DNA from: Acidobacteriota bacterium
Lineage (GTDB): Bacteria > Acidobacteriota > Terriglobia > Bryobacterales > Bryobacteraceae
Direction: 5' to 3'
Length of the DNA stretch: 32,302 nt
Assembly: GCA_026394075.1 (NCBI GenBank)
Contig: JAPKYX010000122.1
Location: forward strand, 1 to 32,302
This document shows, in pieces, positions 22,424 to 28,862 of this stretch. How positions within the stretch are numbered: position 1 is the stretch's first letter; each line of letters starts with the position of its first letter. The translations under genes were made by a program, and so were the position numbers. The notes beneath the pieces were generated by a model. That model was not told the origin of the DNA and ran no database searches. It saw only the letters and a program-made list of their open reading frames with translations.

Positions 22424-24694
22424 ATGGCTTTACGCTTCTTCTTCTGGGCACCGTTGTTGGGGACACTGTCGCTCGCAATGGTGGGTTGCCAGAAAGCTGC
22501 GCCACCCACCGCTGCCGTGGCCGTGTCGGACTACGTGGATGCGCGCACCTGCGCCGGCTGTCACGCCGAGATCGCCAAGACGTACCGGCAGACCGGCATG
22601 GGGCGGTCGTTCTATCGGGCCACGCCGGACAACGTCGCGGCCGGGGACATGGAGAAGAACCCGCGCCTCGATCACCGTCCTTCAGACCGCCACTACCAGT
22701 TCATCCGCCGCGGTGATGAGTTCTTTCTGCGGCGTCATCAGGTGGGGTTGCAAGGCCGCGAGGACAACGTGGTGGAGAAGCGGATCGACTACGTGATGGG
22801 CTCCGGCCATCAATCGCGGAGCTATCTGCACCGGACGCCCGAAAACCGGCTGGTGGAATTGCCGGTGGCCTGGTACGCGGAAAAGGGCGGCAGTTTCAGC
22901 ATGAGCCCGGGCTACGACTTTGACCGTCATCAGGACTTCCGGCGCCGCATCGGCTATGGCTGCATCTTCTGCCACAATGGCTATCCGCAGATCGCGGCCG
23001 GGAGTGATGTGCCAGGAGCGGACCCGGTCTACCCGGAGAAGCTGCCCGAAGGCATCGACTGCCAGCGCTGTCACGGCCCGGGGCGCGCGCACGTCGAAGC
23101 TGCTTCGTCCAAGGCCGACCCGGAGCGCATCCGCACGACGGTGCTGAACCCCAAACGCTTGCCAGCGGAGCGGAAGATGGAGGTCTGCGCACAGTGCCAT
23201 CTGGAGACGACGACTTTTCCGTTGCCGAATGCCATCCAGCGTTTTGACCGCGGCACGTTCAGCTATCGCCCGGATGAGCCGCTGGCCAACTACATCCTGC
23301 ATTTTGACCACGCCAAAGGCACCGGCCATGAGGACAAGTTCGAGATCGTCAACGGCGTCTACCGGCTGCGCCAGTCGCAGTGCTTCCTGAAGAGCGAAGG
23401 CAAGCTACAGTGCACCACGTGCCATGATCCGCACCGCACGCCGCGCGCGGAAGAGGCCGGGGCGCAGTATGCCACGGCCTGCAAAAGCTGTCACACCAGT
23501 TCGCACCCGCAGAACAAGGCAATGGCCGCGGGCAATGATTGCACCAGTTGTCACATGCCCAAGCGGCGGACCGAAGATGTGGTGCACGCGGTGGTGACGG
23601 ATCACAAGATCATGCGACGGCCTCCGCCCAACCTGCTGGCCCCGCGACCGGAGAGGCACGATATCGAGGGCCAAAGCTATCAAGGGCCGGTCGTGTTGCA
23701 CTATCCGTTACAGCTGGCCTCGGCGGCGGATCGAGAGCTCTATCTGGCCGCGGCGCAGGTGGCGCAAGGGAGCAACCTGAAGGCGGGCCTGGCTCAGTTT
23801 GAAGCCGCGCTGAAGCAGCACCAGCCAGCGAACGCGGAGTTTTACTTTGAGCTGGCGCAGGCGTACGACAAGTCAGGCAACCATGCGCGCGCAATCGAGC
23901 TCCACCGCCAAGCGCTGGCCCGGAAGGCCGACTTCGTGCCTTCGTTGCGCAGCCTGGGCGCAGCGTTGCTCGATTCAGGCGACGGAGCGCAGGCGGCCAC
24001 TACGCTGGAGCGCGCGCGGGACGTGGCTCCGGCGGATGCGGGCGCTCACTATCAACTGGGTCGTGCGTATCGCCAGCAAGGCCGCCGTCCGGAGGCGATC
24101 GCCGAGCTGAAGCGGACGCTGCAACTGGATCCGGACTTTGTTGAGGCGCATGATTTGCTGGGCAACGTTCAACTGGAATCGGGCCTGGCGGCGGAGGCCG
24201 AGGCCGAATTCCGCGAGAGCATTCGCTTGAAGCCGGACTTTGCGGAGGGTCACAACGACCTGGCCAATCTGCTGGCCGGACGGCAGGACTTCGCACAAGC
24301 CGAGCATCACTTTCTGAAGGCCATTCAGCTGGCTCCGGCGCAGGCGGCCACGCGGTTTAACTTTGGCGTCGTTCTTGCAATGCAGCGCCGCTTTCCGGAA
24401 GCGCAGCAGCAGTTTGAAGCTGCCGTGAAGGCCGATCCGGCGCGGGTGGAGGCGCTGGACGGACTGGGGAACCTCGCCATGATGCGGAGGGATTTCCGGG
24501 GGGCGGTGGGGTACTACCAGCGGGCGCTTGAAGCCAAGCCGGACTTTGACCGGGCGCTGGTGGGCCTGGGGACCGCTTATGGTGCGCTGGGTGATTTCGC
24601 GAACGCCCGGCGGTATCTGGAGCGGGCCGCCCAGGCGGGGCAACCCGCGGTTCGGCAAGAAGCGGCGGAGCTTCTCCAGAGCCTGCCGCGGTAG
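22424..24694 (+). CDS. Heptaheme cytochrome c / TPR fusion, putative lipoprotein
   Basis: The 756-residue protein begins with a hydrophobic signal ending in SLAMVGC, a possible lipobox at C22. Seven CxxCH motifs lie at C43, C180, C213, C255, C330, C353 and C373, all within the first 380 residues, so up to seven c-type hemes are expected. From about 437 to the end it is a run of about eight TPR-type repeats (AEFYFELAQAYDKSGNHARA, GAHYQLGRAYRQQGRRPEA, VEAHDLLGNVQLESGLAAEA and similar). The family resembles periplasmic multiheme proteins with C-terminal TPRs found in acidobacteria and planctomycetes. It probably moves electrons or binds partners in the periplasm; donor and acceptor are unknown. 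It starts 94 bp after the serine hydrolase and ends before a strong hairpin. Confidence 0.9.
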   Translation: MALRFFFWAPLLGTLSLAMVGCQKAAPPTAAVAVSDYVDARTCAGCHAEIAKTYRQTGMGRSFYRATPDNVAAGDMEKNPRLDHRPSDRHYQFIRRGDEFFLRRHQVGLQGREDNVVEKRIDYVMGSGHQSRSYLHRTPENRLVELPVAWYAEKGGSFSMSPGYDFDRHQDFRRRIGYGCIFCHNGYPQIAAGSDVPGADPVYPEKLPEGIDCQRCHGPGRAHVEAASSKADPERIRTTVLNPKRLPAERKMEVCAQCHLETTTFPLPNAIQRFDRGTFSYRPDEPLANYILHFDHAKGTGHEDKFEIVNGVYRLRQSQCFLKSEGKLQCTTCHDPHRTPRAEEAGAQYATACKSCHTSSHPQNKAMAAGNDCTSCHMPKRRTEDVVHAVVTDHKIMRRPPPNLLAPRPERHDIEGQSYQGPVVLHYPLQLASAADRELYLAAAQVAQGSNLKAGLAQFEAALKQHQPANAEFYFELAQAYDKSGNHARAIELHRQALARKADFVPSLRSLGAALLDSGDGAQAATTLERARDVAPADAGAHYQLGRAYRQQGRRPEAIAELKRTLQLDPDFVEAHDLLGNVQLESGLAAEAEAEFRESIRLKPDFAEGHNDLANLLAGRQDFAQAEHHFLKAIQLAPAQAATRFNFGVVLAMQRRFPEAQQQFEAAVKADPARVEALDGLGNLAMMRRDFRGAVGYYQRALEAKPDFDRALVGLGTAYGALGDFANARRYLERAAQAGQPAVRQEAAELLQSLPR

Positions 24695-24708
24695 CCACCA
24701 ATGCGGAC

Positions 24709-24741
24709 AGGCGGGGCTACTCCCGAAGGAGCGCCCCGCCT
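24709..24741. terminator. Perfect 9-bp hairpin between convergent genes
   Basis: AGGCGGGGC and GCCCCGCCT pair perfectly, with an inner CTCC-CGAA-GGAG stem. The hairpin lies between the cytochrome and PEP-CTERM genes, whose 3' ends face each other. There is no T tract on either side, so it may be a processing or barrier hairpin rather than a classical intrinsic terminator. Confidence 0.5.
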
Positions 24742-24763
24742 GCTGGTTGAACTTGTGTTGCCG

Positions 24764-25438
24764 TTACCGCTTGCGGCGGATGGTGAGGGCCAGGGCGGCT
24801 AGGCCAGCGGCGGCCAGACCGATTGAGCCAGGTTCCGGGGTGGCCGTGCTGCTGATGCTGCTGCCGGCGTAGCCGCCGAAGGTCAGGTCGTCGAGGACGA
24901 TGAAGGCGTTGTGCAGACGAAAGGCTTCAATGTCGGCCGTGTTGCGGGCGATGCCGCGGAAAGCGCCGCCGTCGGTGGCGTAGGGCGTGCTGATCGGGGC
25001 CAGGTTCGAGAGGCTGTAGGATTCCAGCACCGTGCCGCCTGCACCGATCGCTTCGATGATGGCCTCTCCGTAGTAGTAGGGCGCGTAGTTGATAAAGCCA
25101 CCCACCGCCTGCACCGCGCCGCCCAGGAAGGTGAACTGCATGTAACCCGAGCTGGAGTTGAGGCCGGCGTGAGTGAGGTTCCAGTAGCCATTGTCGCCCA
25201 GGCCGTAACCGCCGCTCCCCATGACTGCCGCCTCAGTGGTGGCCGTGAACTCGACCGGCACGCCGACCAGATTGCTGACCGCCGTCGGACCAGCGCTGAA
25301 CGAGTAGTAACCGAACTGGTTAAAGTCGACCACCTGCGTCCCCGTAAAGCCAGCTGAAGAGCTGACGAGCCCGGCCTGGAGGGAGGTGATCGAAGCCGCG
25401 GCGAGCACGGCGAGAGAGAGGGTGTGGCGGAGGTTCAT
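24764..25438 (-). CDS. PEP-CTERM sorting domain protein
   Basis: The 224-residue product starts with a signal peptide (MNLRHTLSLAVLAAASITSL, cleavage near LQA-G). It ends with the exosortase sorting signal: TPEPGSIG, then the hydrophobic LAAAGLAALALTI, then RRKR. The middle part is Gly/Ala/Ser/Tyr-rich with a beta-strand look and an FIVLDDLTFGG end, as in many PEP-CTERM surface or exopolysaccharide-associated proteins. It should be cleaved by an exosortase and placed on the surface; no exosortase gene is in this window. ATG 25438 is chosen for the signal peptide and an AAGGAA upstream. An in-frame extension to 25597 has no coding character. Confidence 0.87.
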   Translation of the reverse strand: MNLRHTLSLAVLAAASITSLQAGLVSSSAGFTGTQVVDFNQFGYYSFSAGPTAVSNLVGVPVEFTATTEAAVMGSGGYGLGDNGYWNLTHAGLNSSSGYMQFTFLGGAVQAVGGFINYAPYYYGEAIIEAIGAGGTVLESYSLSNLAPISTPYATDGGAFRGIARNTADIEAFRLHNAFIVLDDLTFGGYAGSSISSTATPEPGSIGLAAAGLAALALTIRRKR

Positions 25439-25550
25439 GTGGTTGGGTTCCTTGTTCTTGGGAGGGCATTCGATTTCGTTATCGTTGCCCGTGAATTCAT
25501 TAAGCGGCCTCGCCTTCGCTGCACCGATAGCCGGGTGGTCCGGTGTGGTA

Positions 25551-25571
25551 CTGGGCCAAGTACTGGCCCAG
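25551..25571. promoter_or_regulatory. 21-bp inverted repeat, possible operator
   Basis: CTGGGCCA-AGTAC-TGGCCCAG has perfect 8-bp arms around 5 nt. It lies in the 265-bp gap between the divergent PEP-CTERM and aquaporin genes, about 112 bp from the former's start and 132 bp from the latter's. There is no T tract, so an operator is as likely as a terminator. Confidence 0.35.
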
Positions 25572-25612
25572 TCGAGATCCGCTGTGCTGTCAGACACTCG
25601 TCAATGAACCCG

Positions 25613-25641
25613 TTGCGCTTGGCGAAACCGCCGCGTATGAT
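25613..25641 (+). promoter_or_regulatory. Candidate sigma-70-type promoter of the aquaporin gene
   Basis: TTGCGC (25613-25618) and TATGAT (25636-25641) are separated by 17 bp, and the -10 box has five of six matches. The predicted leader is about 55 nt. The -35 match is weak (three of six). Confidence 0.35.
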
Positions 25642-25703
25642 GTCCAGGCTCGGCCGAGCCGGGCAAGTGTTTCAGTCAAGCCGAAGAAGGGGAGCTAAGA
25701 ACA

Positions 25704-26426
25704 ATGCCTTTATCGAAACGGGCGATTGCGGAAGCGATCGGGACCTTTTGGTTGGTGTTTGGTGGATGTGGCAGCGCCGTGCTGGCCGCCGCGTTTCCGA
25801 ATGTGGGGATCGGGCTGCTGGGGGTGTCGCTGGCCTTTGGCCTGACGGTGCTCACCATGGCCTATGCCATTGGGCACGTTTCGGGGTGTCACCTGAACCC
25901 TGCGGTATCGGTGGGGCTGGCCGTGGGTGGTCGGTTTTCCTGGAGTGAACTGCCGGCCTACGTCATCGCGCAGGTGATTGGCGGCGCTGCGGGGGCGTTT
26001 GTGCTGCAGGTGATCGCCAGCGGGGCGCCAAGCTTCCAGTTGGGCGGCTTTGCGTCCAACGGCTTTGGTGAGCATTCCCCGGGTGGCTATTCGTTGGTGG
26101 CCTGCATTGTCGCGGAGGTGGTCTTGACGGCCATGTTCCTGTTTGTCATCCACGGGGCCACCGATAAGCGAGCGCCCAGTGGCTTGGCTCCGGTGGCGAT
26201 TGGGCTTTGCCTGACGTTGATCCACTTGATCGGCATTCCGGTGACGAATCTCTCGGTCAACCCGGCGCGCAGCACCGGTCCGGCACTGGTGGTGGGCGGC
26301 TGGGCACTGGAACAGTTGTGGGTCTTCTGGGTGGCACCGCTAGTGGGTGGGGCGCTGGGTGCGCTCGTCTACAACGCGATCTGCGCGGAAGAGCCGGAGG
26401 GCAAGGCCAAATCGGCGACGGCGTAG
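25704..26426 (+). CDS. aqpZ: Aquaporin Z-like water channel
   Basis: The 240-residue protein aligns by eye along its whole length with Aqp[17 protein letters not shown] starts helix 1. The two NPA boxes are HLNPAVS (65-67) and SVNPARS (186-188), and [11 protein letters not shown] and HGATDK are typical of AqpZ. Six membrane helices are expected. The selectivity filter by position is F45, H174, L183 and R189; E. coli AqpZ, as I recall it, has Thr at the third position. C62 precedes the first NPA where AqpZ usually has Gly. A strong Shine-Dalgarno sequence (AGGGGAG) precedes ATG 25704. It is divergent from the PEP-CTERM gene and closed by a strong hairpin at 26461. Confidence 0.94.
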   Translation: MPLSKRAIAEAIGTFWLVFGGCGSAVLAAAFPNVGIGLLGVSLAFGLTVLTMAYAIGHVSGCHLNPAVSVGLAVGGRFSWSELPAYVIAQVIGGAAGAFVLQVIASGAPSFQLGGFASNGFGEHSPGGYSLVACIVAEVVLTAMFLFVIHGATDKRAPSGLAPVAIGLCLTLIHLIGIPVTNLSVNPARSTGPALVVGGWALEQLWVFWVAPLVGGALGALVYNAICAEEPEGKAKSATA

Positions 26427-26460
26427 ACCGCAAGTGGGAATGGGTTCGGCAAAAGCAAAA

Positions 26461-26501
26461 GAGGCTCCGGGACCGCTGATGAAGGCGGTGCCCGGAGCCT
26501 C
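26461..26501 (-). terminator. Long hairpin terminator (minus, possibly bidirectional)
   Basis: GAGGCTCCGGG pairs with CCCGGAGCCTC (11 bp), continued by ACCGC/GCGGT after one bulged G, around an 8-nt loop. On the minus strand it runs into TTTTGCTTTT, so it should end the small-protein transcript. It may also stop the aquaporin transcript arriving from the other side. Confidence 0.75.
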
Positions 26502-26543
26502 TTCGGCTTGATGCCACCGTCTCCAGGGGGTGGCAAAGGCCAA

Positions 26544-26723
26544 CTACATCTTGGTGGTGGTCTTGGTGCCATTGTGAGCCTTATGCTCAGTCTTATGGGC
26601 TTTCTTGGTCTTGGTGGTCTTGGCGGCCGGGGCAGGAGCTGCCGGACTGGCTGCCGGAGCCTGAGCGAGTGCGAGACCCGTGGTGATCAGCGTCGCGGCG
26701 ATAACGGTGTAAATGCGGTTCAT
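26544..26723 (-). CDS. 59-residue exported basic protein, Asr-like (acid-shock-like)
   Basis: ATG 26723 follows AAAGGAAA (a good Shine-Dalgarno sequence) and opens a 59-codon frame ending in TAG at 26544. A signal peptide, MNRIYTVIAATLITTGLALA-Q, is followed by an Ala/Pro segment (APAASPAAPAPAA). The tail is built of Lys, Thr and His (KTTKTKKAHKTEHKAHNGTK). No Cys or Trp is present; the mature part is surely disordered and strongly basic. The design (signal, Ala/Pro/Thr, then K/H/T repeats) resembles E. coli acid-shock protein Asr. The similarity is one of composition, so function is inferred only. The gene has its own terminator and lies divergent from the YkgJ-type gene. Confidence 0.75.
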   Translation of the reverse strand: MNRIYTVIAATLITTGLALAQAPAASPAAPAPAAKTTKTKKAHKTEHKAHNGTKTTTKM

Positions 26724-26867
26724 GGTGATGGTTTCCTTTAGTGACTTTCTCAGGAAGATGTTGTCTGTTCGCGGTTACTTTCAGCCAACCGTGTCATCCA
26801 AGTTTCAACCTCTGCAAGATGAAACGTGGGGTAACTCTGAAGCGTTGCATTATGTACTGGACTTAAC

Positions 26868-27410
26868 GTGGGGCCTAATTTACCTGTAATTGCGGAGGCC
26901 GCCTTTCAAGAGGCAAAACAGAGGGCGGGGGACTGGATTGTCTGCCGCCCGGGTTGTGACAGCTGTTGCCGCCGGCCGTTTGCGATCACCGAGGAAGATG
27001 CTGCGCGGTTGCGGGCCGTGGCGACGCCCGGGATCGTGGCGCGGGCAGAGGCGGCCTGGGCGCGCCTGCAGGCGGACTTTCCTGGCGACGCCTCCACGGG
27101 TACGCTGTCGGATCGCGAAGACTGGCGCGAATGGTTCTTTGCCCGGCACCAGGGGCTAGCCTGCCCGGCGCTCGATGAAGAGACGGGTAGTTGCCTGGTG
27201 CATCAACACCGGCCTGTGGCGTGCCGCCTGTACGGCCCGTTGATCACGATTGGCGGTGAAACCTCTGATCCGTGCCCGCTCTGCTATCTGGGCGCCACCG
27301 CGGCTGAGATTGAGCAGACGCGGGTGACGGTGGAACTACCGCCTGCACCCGTGACCCCGGGGCGCGAAACCGTTATTGCGTGGGCGTTCGCTTCCAGGAT
27401 GCTTCCGTAA
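26868..27410 (+). CDS. YkgJ-type cysteine-cluster protein
   Basis: The 180-residue protein has the zinc- or iron-chelating cluster pattern of the YkgJ/CxxCxxCC family. CRPGCDSCCRRPFAIT (C26, C30, C33, C34) lies near the N-terminus. FARHQGLACPALDEETGSCL and HRPVACRLYGPL follow in the middle, and DPCPLCYLG near residue 145. It is a small cytoplasmic metal-binding protein of unknown role. The start is GTG 26868, with no Shine-Dalgarno sequence; no better in-frame start was found upstream, since the ATG at 26852 leads to a stop. Its last 38 bp overlap the convergent small membrane protein gene. Confidence 0.85.
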   Translation: MGPNLPVIAEAAFQEAKQRAGDWIVCRPGCDSCCRRPFAITEEDAARLRAVATPGIVARAEAAWARLQADFPGDASTGTLSDREDWREWFFARHQGLACPALDEETGSCLVHQHRPVACRLYGPLITIGGETSDPCPLCYLGATAAEIEQTRVTVELPPAPVTPGRETVIAWAFASRMLP

Positions 27411-27693
27411 CTTTGCCGGAAGCATCGGCGGTGAGGCTGTAGTTCACCAACCGGCCATCGGGCCGGGCCTGACGCCACAAGTAGAGCTGGCGGCCGGAAA
27501 GCCCATTGATGATCTCATCGGGATCCCCCAAGGCGCGCCGCGCTTGATCGAGTGTCGTGAGCAAGCGTAGGCGCTCATCAATCTGCCGGCCTTCATGCTG
27601 GTCCTTCCGGCGGCGCAGATACTCGCGCCCCAGCGAATAGAGCATCAATGCCAGCAGGCTGCAAATGAGGACAAATGTCTCAAGGACGAGCAA
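27373..27693 (-). CDS. Small single-pass membrane protein, unknown function
   Basis: A transmembrane segment (TFVLICSLLALMLYSL) is followed by a basic stretch (REYLRRRK). The soluble tail contains LDQARRALGDPDEIINGLSG and a LYLWRQARPDG beta segment. The tail recalls SmpA/BamE-like small domains (xLGxPDxxxxG ... W) but is not firm enough to name. The start is unclear. TTG 27693 gives 106 residues and overlaps the upstream oxidoreductase stop by 14 bp; ATG 27645 would cut the membrane helix; ATG 27762 would overlap by 83 bp. The 3' end overlaps the YkgJ-type gene by 38 bp. Confidence 0.6.
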   Translation of the reverse strand: MLVLETFVLICSLLALMLYSLGREYLRRRKDQHEGRQIDERLRLLTTLDQARRALGDPDEIINGLSGRQLYLWRQARPDGRLVNYSLTADASGKVTEASWKRTPTQ

Positions 27694-28684
27694 CGACGAT
27701 TTTCCCGAAGTGGGCGGCTTTCTCCATATGGTCGAGCGCCTGCCGCACTTCTTCAAATCCAAAGACGCGATCGATCACAGGCTTTAGATGCGCCAACTCC
27801 ATGCCCCGGAGCATCGATTCGAACATTTCGCGCGACCCGACAAAAATGCCCTTGACGGTCAAGAACTTGTGCAGGATCATGCCGACGTTCACTTCGGTGG
27901 ACAGGCCGCTTAAGTTGCCGATCACGCTCACCCGGCCGCCGCCGCGCGTCGCCATCATCGATTTCACCAGCGTGCCCGCGCCGCCCACTTCGACGACGTG
28001 ATCCACGCCGCCGGTCAGCTTCAGTACTTCCTTGTGCCAGTCGGGCGTTGAGTTGTAGTTGATGACGTGGTCCGCGCCCAGCGCCTTCAGCCGTTCAATC
28101 TTGGCGTCACTGCCGGTGGTCGCGATCACGCGGGCCCCGTGCAGGCGCGCAAACTGCAACGCAAAGATCGAGACCCCGCCGGAGCCGAGCACCAGGATCG
28201 TGTCCCCAGCCTTGATCTGGCCCTGCGTCACCACTGAATCCCAGGCCGTCACGGCGGCGCAGGGCAGTGTGGCCGCTTCTTCAAACGAAAGATAGCCGGG
28301 CAGCTTCACCAGACCTTGCGCGTCGAGCACGACTTGCTCCGCCAGCACGCCTTCAATGGCGCCACCCATGGCCGTCTTGCCGTATTCGTCGCGGTAGTCG
28401 CCCGCCAGCCAGCCTTGCATGAAGATGCCGGCCACGCGGTCACCCGGCTTCACCCGCGTCACGCCTTCGCCCACCGCCACCACTTCACCGGTGCCATCGG
28501 AAAACGGCGTCATCGGCAGCTTCATCTTGGGGTTGTACTTGCCCTGGATCACCAGCATGTCCCGGTAGTTCAGCGACCAGGCCTTCATGGCCACTAAGGC
28601 TTGGCCGGGGCCGGGCTGCAGGTCGGGCTTCTCAATCAGGGAGAGGGCGTCGATGCCGAATTGGGGAATGGAGTAGGCGCGCAC
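27680..28684 (-). CDS. Zinc-free MDR oxidoreductase (quinone oxidoreductase-like)
   Basis: From GTG 28684 the product has 334 residues. It begins MRAYSIPQFGIDALSL, and the GroES-like domain contains LNYRDMLVIQGKYN, PFSDGTGEVVAVGEGVTRVK and GDRVAG. The Rossmann part has the nucleotide loop LVLGSGGVSIFALQFARLHG, then GADHVINY, VDHVVEVGGAGTL and a GRVSVIG segment. A Cys in LPCAAVTAWDS lies at the conserved turn. It lacks the structural zinc Cys cluster and is a soluble NAD(P)H-dependent reductase or alcohol dehydrogenase of unknown substrate. A longer reading to ATG 28798 adds 38 residues without family character, so GTG 28684 is preferred. The small membrane protein gene follows with overlap. 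Confidence 0.87.
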   Translation of the reverse strand: MRAYSIPQFGIDALSLIEKPDLQPGPGQALVAMKAWSLNYRDMLVIQGKYNPKMKLPMTPFSDGTGEVVAVGEGVTRVKPGDRVAGIFMQGWLAGDYRDEYGKTAMGGAIEGVLAEQVVLDAQGLVKLPGYLSFEEAATLPCAAVTAWDSVVTQGQIKAGDTILVLGSGGVSIFALQFARLHGARVIATTGSDAKIERLKALGADHVINYNSTPDWHKEVLKLTGGVDHVVEVGGAGTLVKSMMATRGGGRVSVIGNLSGLSTEVNVGMILHKFLTVKGIFVGSREMFESMLRGMELAHLKPVIDRVFGFEEVRQALDHMEKAAHFGKIVVARP

Positions 28685-28801
28685 ATGGACAGCATACGGC
28701 AACTGGTGGCGGTATGTGAGGCGGGCGAGTTCTTGACCGAGCCCCGACCCGCAGGAGGGGCCTGGCCTATCACCAGCAAGCGCCGCCTGAAGGGTCATGG
28801 A
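28685..28801 (+). pseudogene. Possible remnant of a LysR-type regulator N-terminus
   Basis: The frame starting at ATG 28685 reads MDSIRQLVAVCEAGEFLTE and then PITSKRRLK. This resembles the first part of LysR regulators (a typical start is like M-D-x-x-Q-L, FVAVxEAGSF, PALSRxIRRLE) with short gaps. There is no continuation. It abuts the divergent oxidoreductase start with no room for a promoter. It may be a decayed regulator or a chance match. Confidence 0.22.
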
Positions 28802-28807
28802 AAAGCA

Positions 28808-28837
28808 AAGGCCGGAGCGGCGAACCGTTCCGGCCTT
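28808..28837 (-). terminator. Terminator of the TonB-dependent receptor gene
   Basis: AAGGCCGGAGCGG-CGAA-CCGTTCCGGCCTT forms a 13-bp stem with one G-T pair and a CGAA loop. On the minus strand it continues into TTTGCTTTTCC. It lies 25 bp after the receptor's stop. Confidence 0.75.
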
Positions 28838-28862
28838 CGATCACGGAGCTGAAGAGGTGGCT

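Noticed and set aside
25551..25571. Sigma-54 (-24/-12) promoter for the PEP-CTERM gene on the minus strand
   Set aside because: TGGCCCAGTACTTGGC has GG-N10-GG rather than GG-N10-GC and lies over 110 bp from the start; the inverted repeat explains the pattern better.
25439..25597. N-terminal extension of the PEP-CTERM protein to an upstream ATG
   Set aside because: It would bury the signal peptide behind 53 polar residues; the internal ATG has both a ribosome site and a clean signal.
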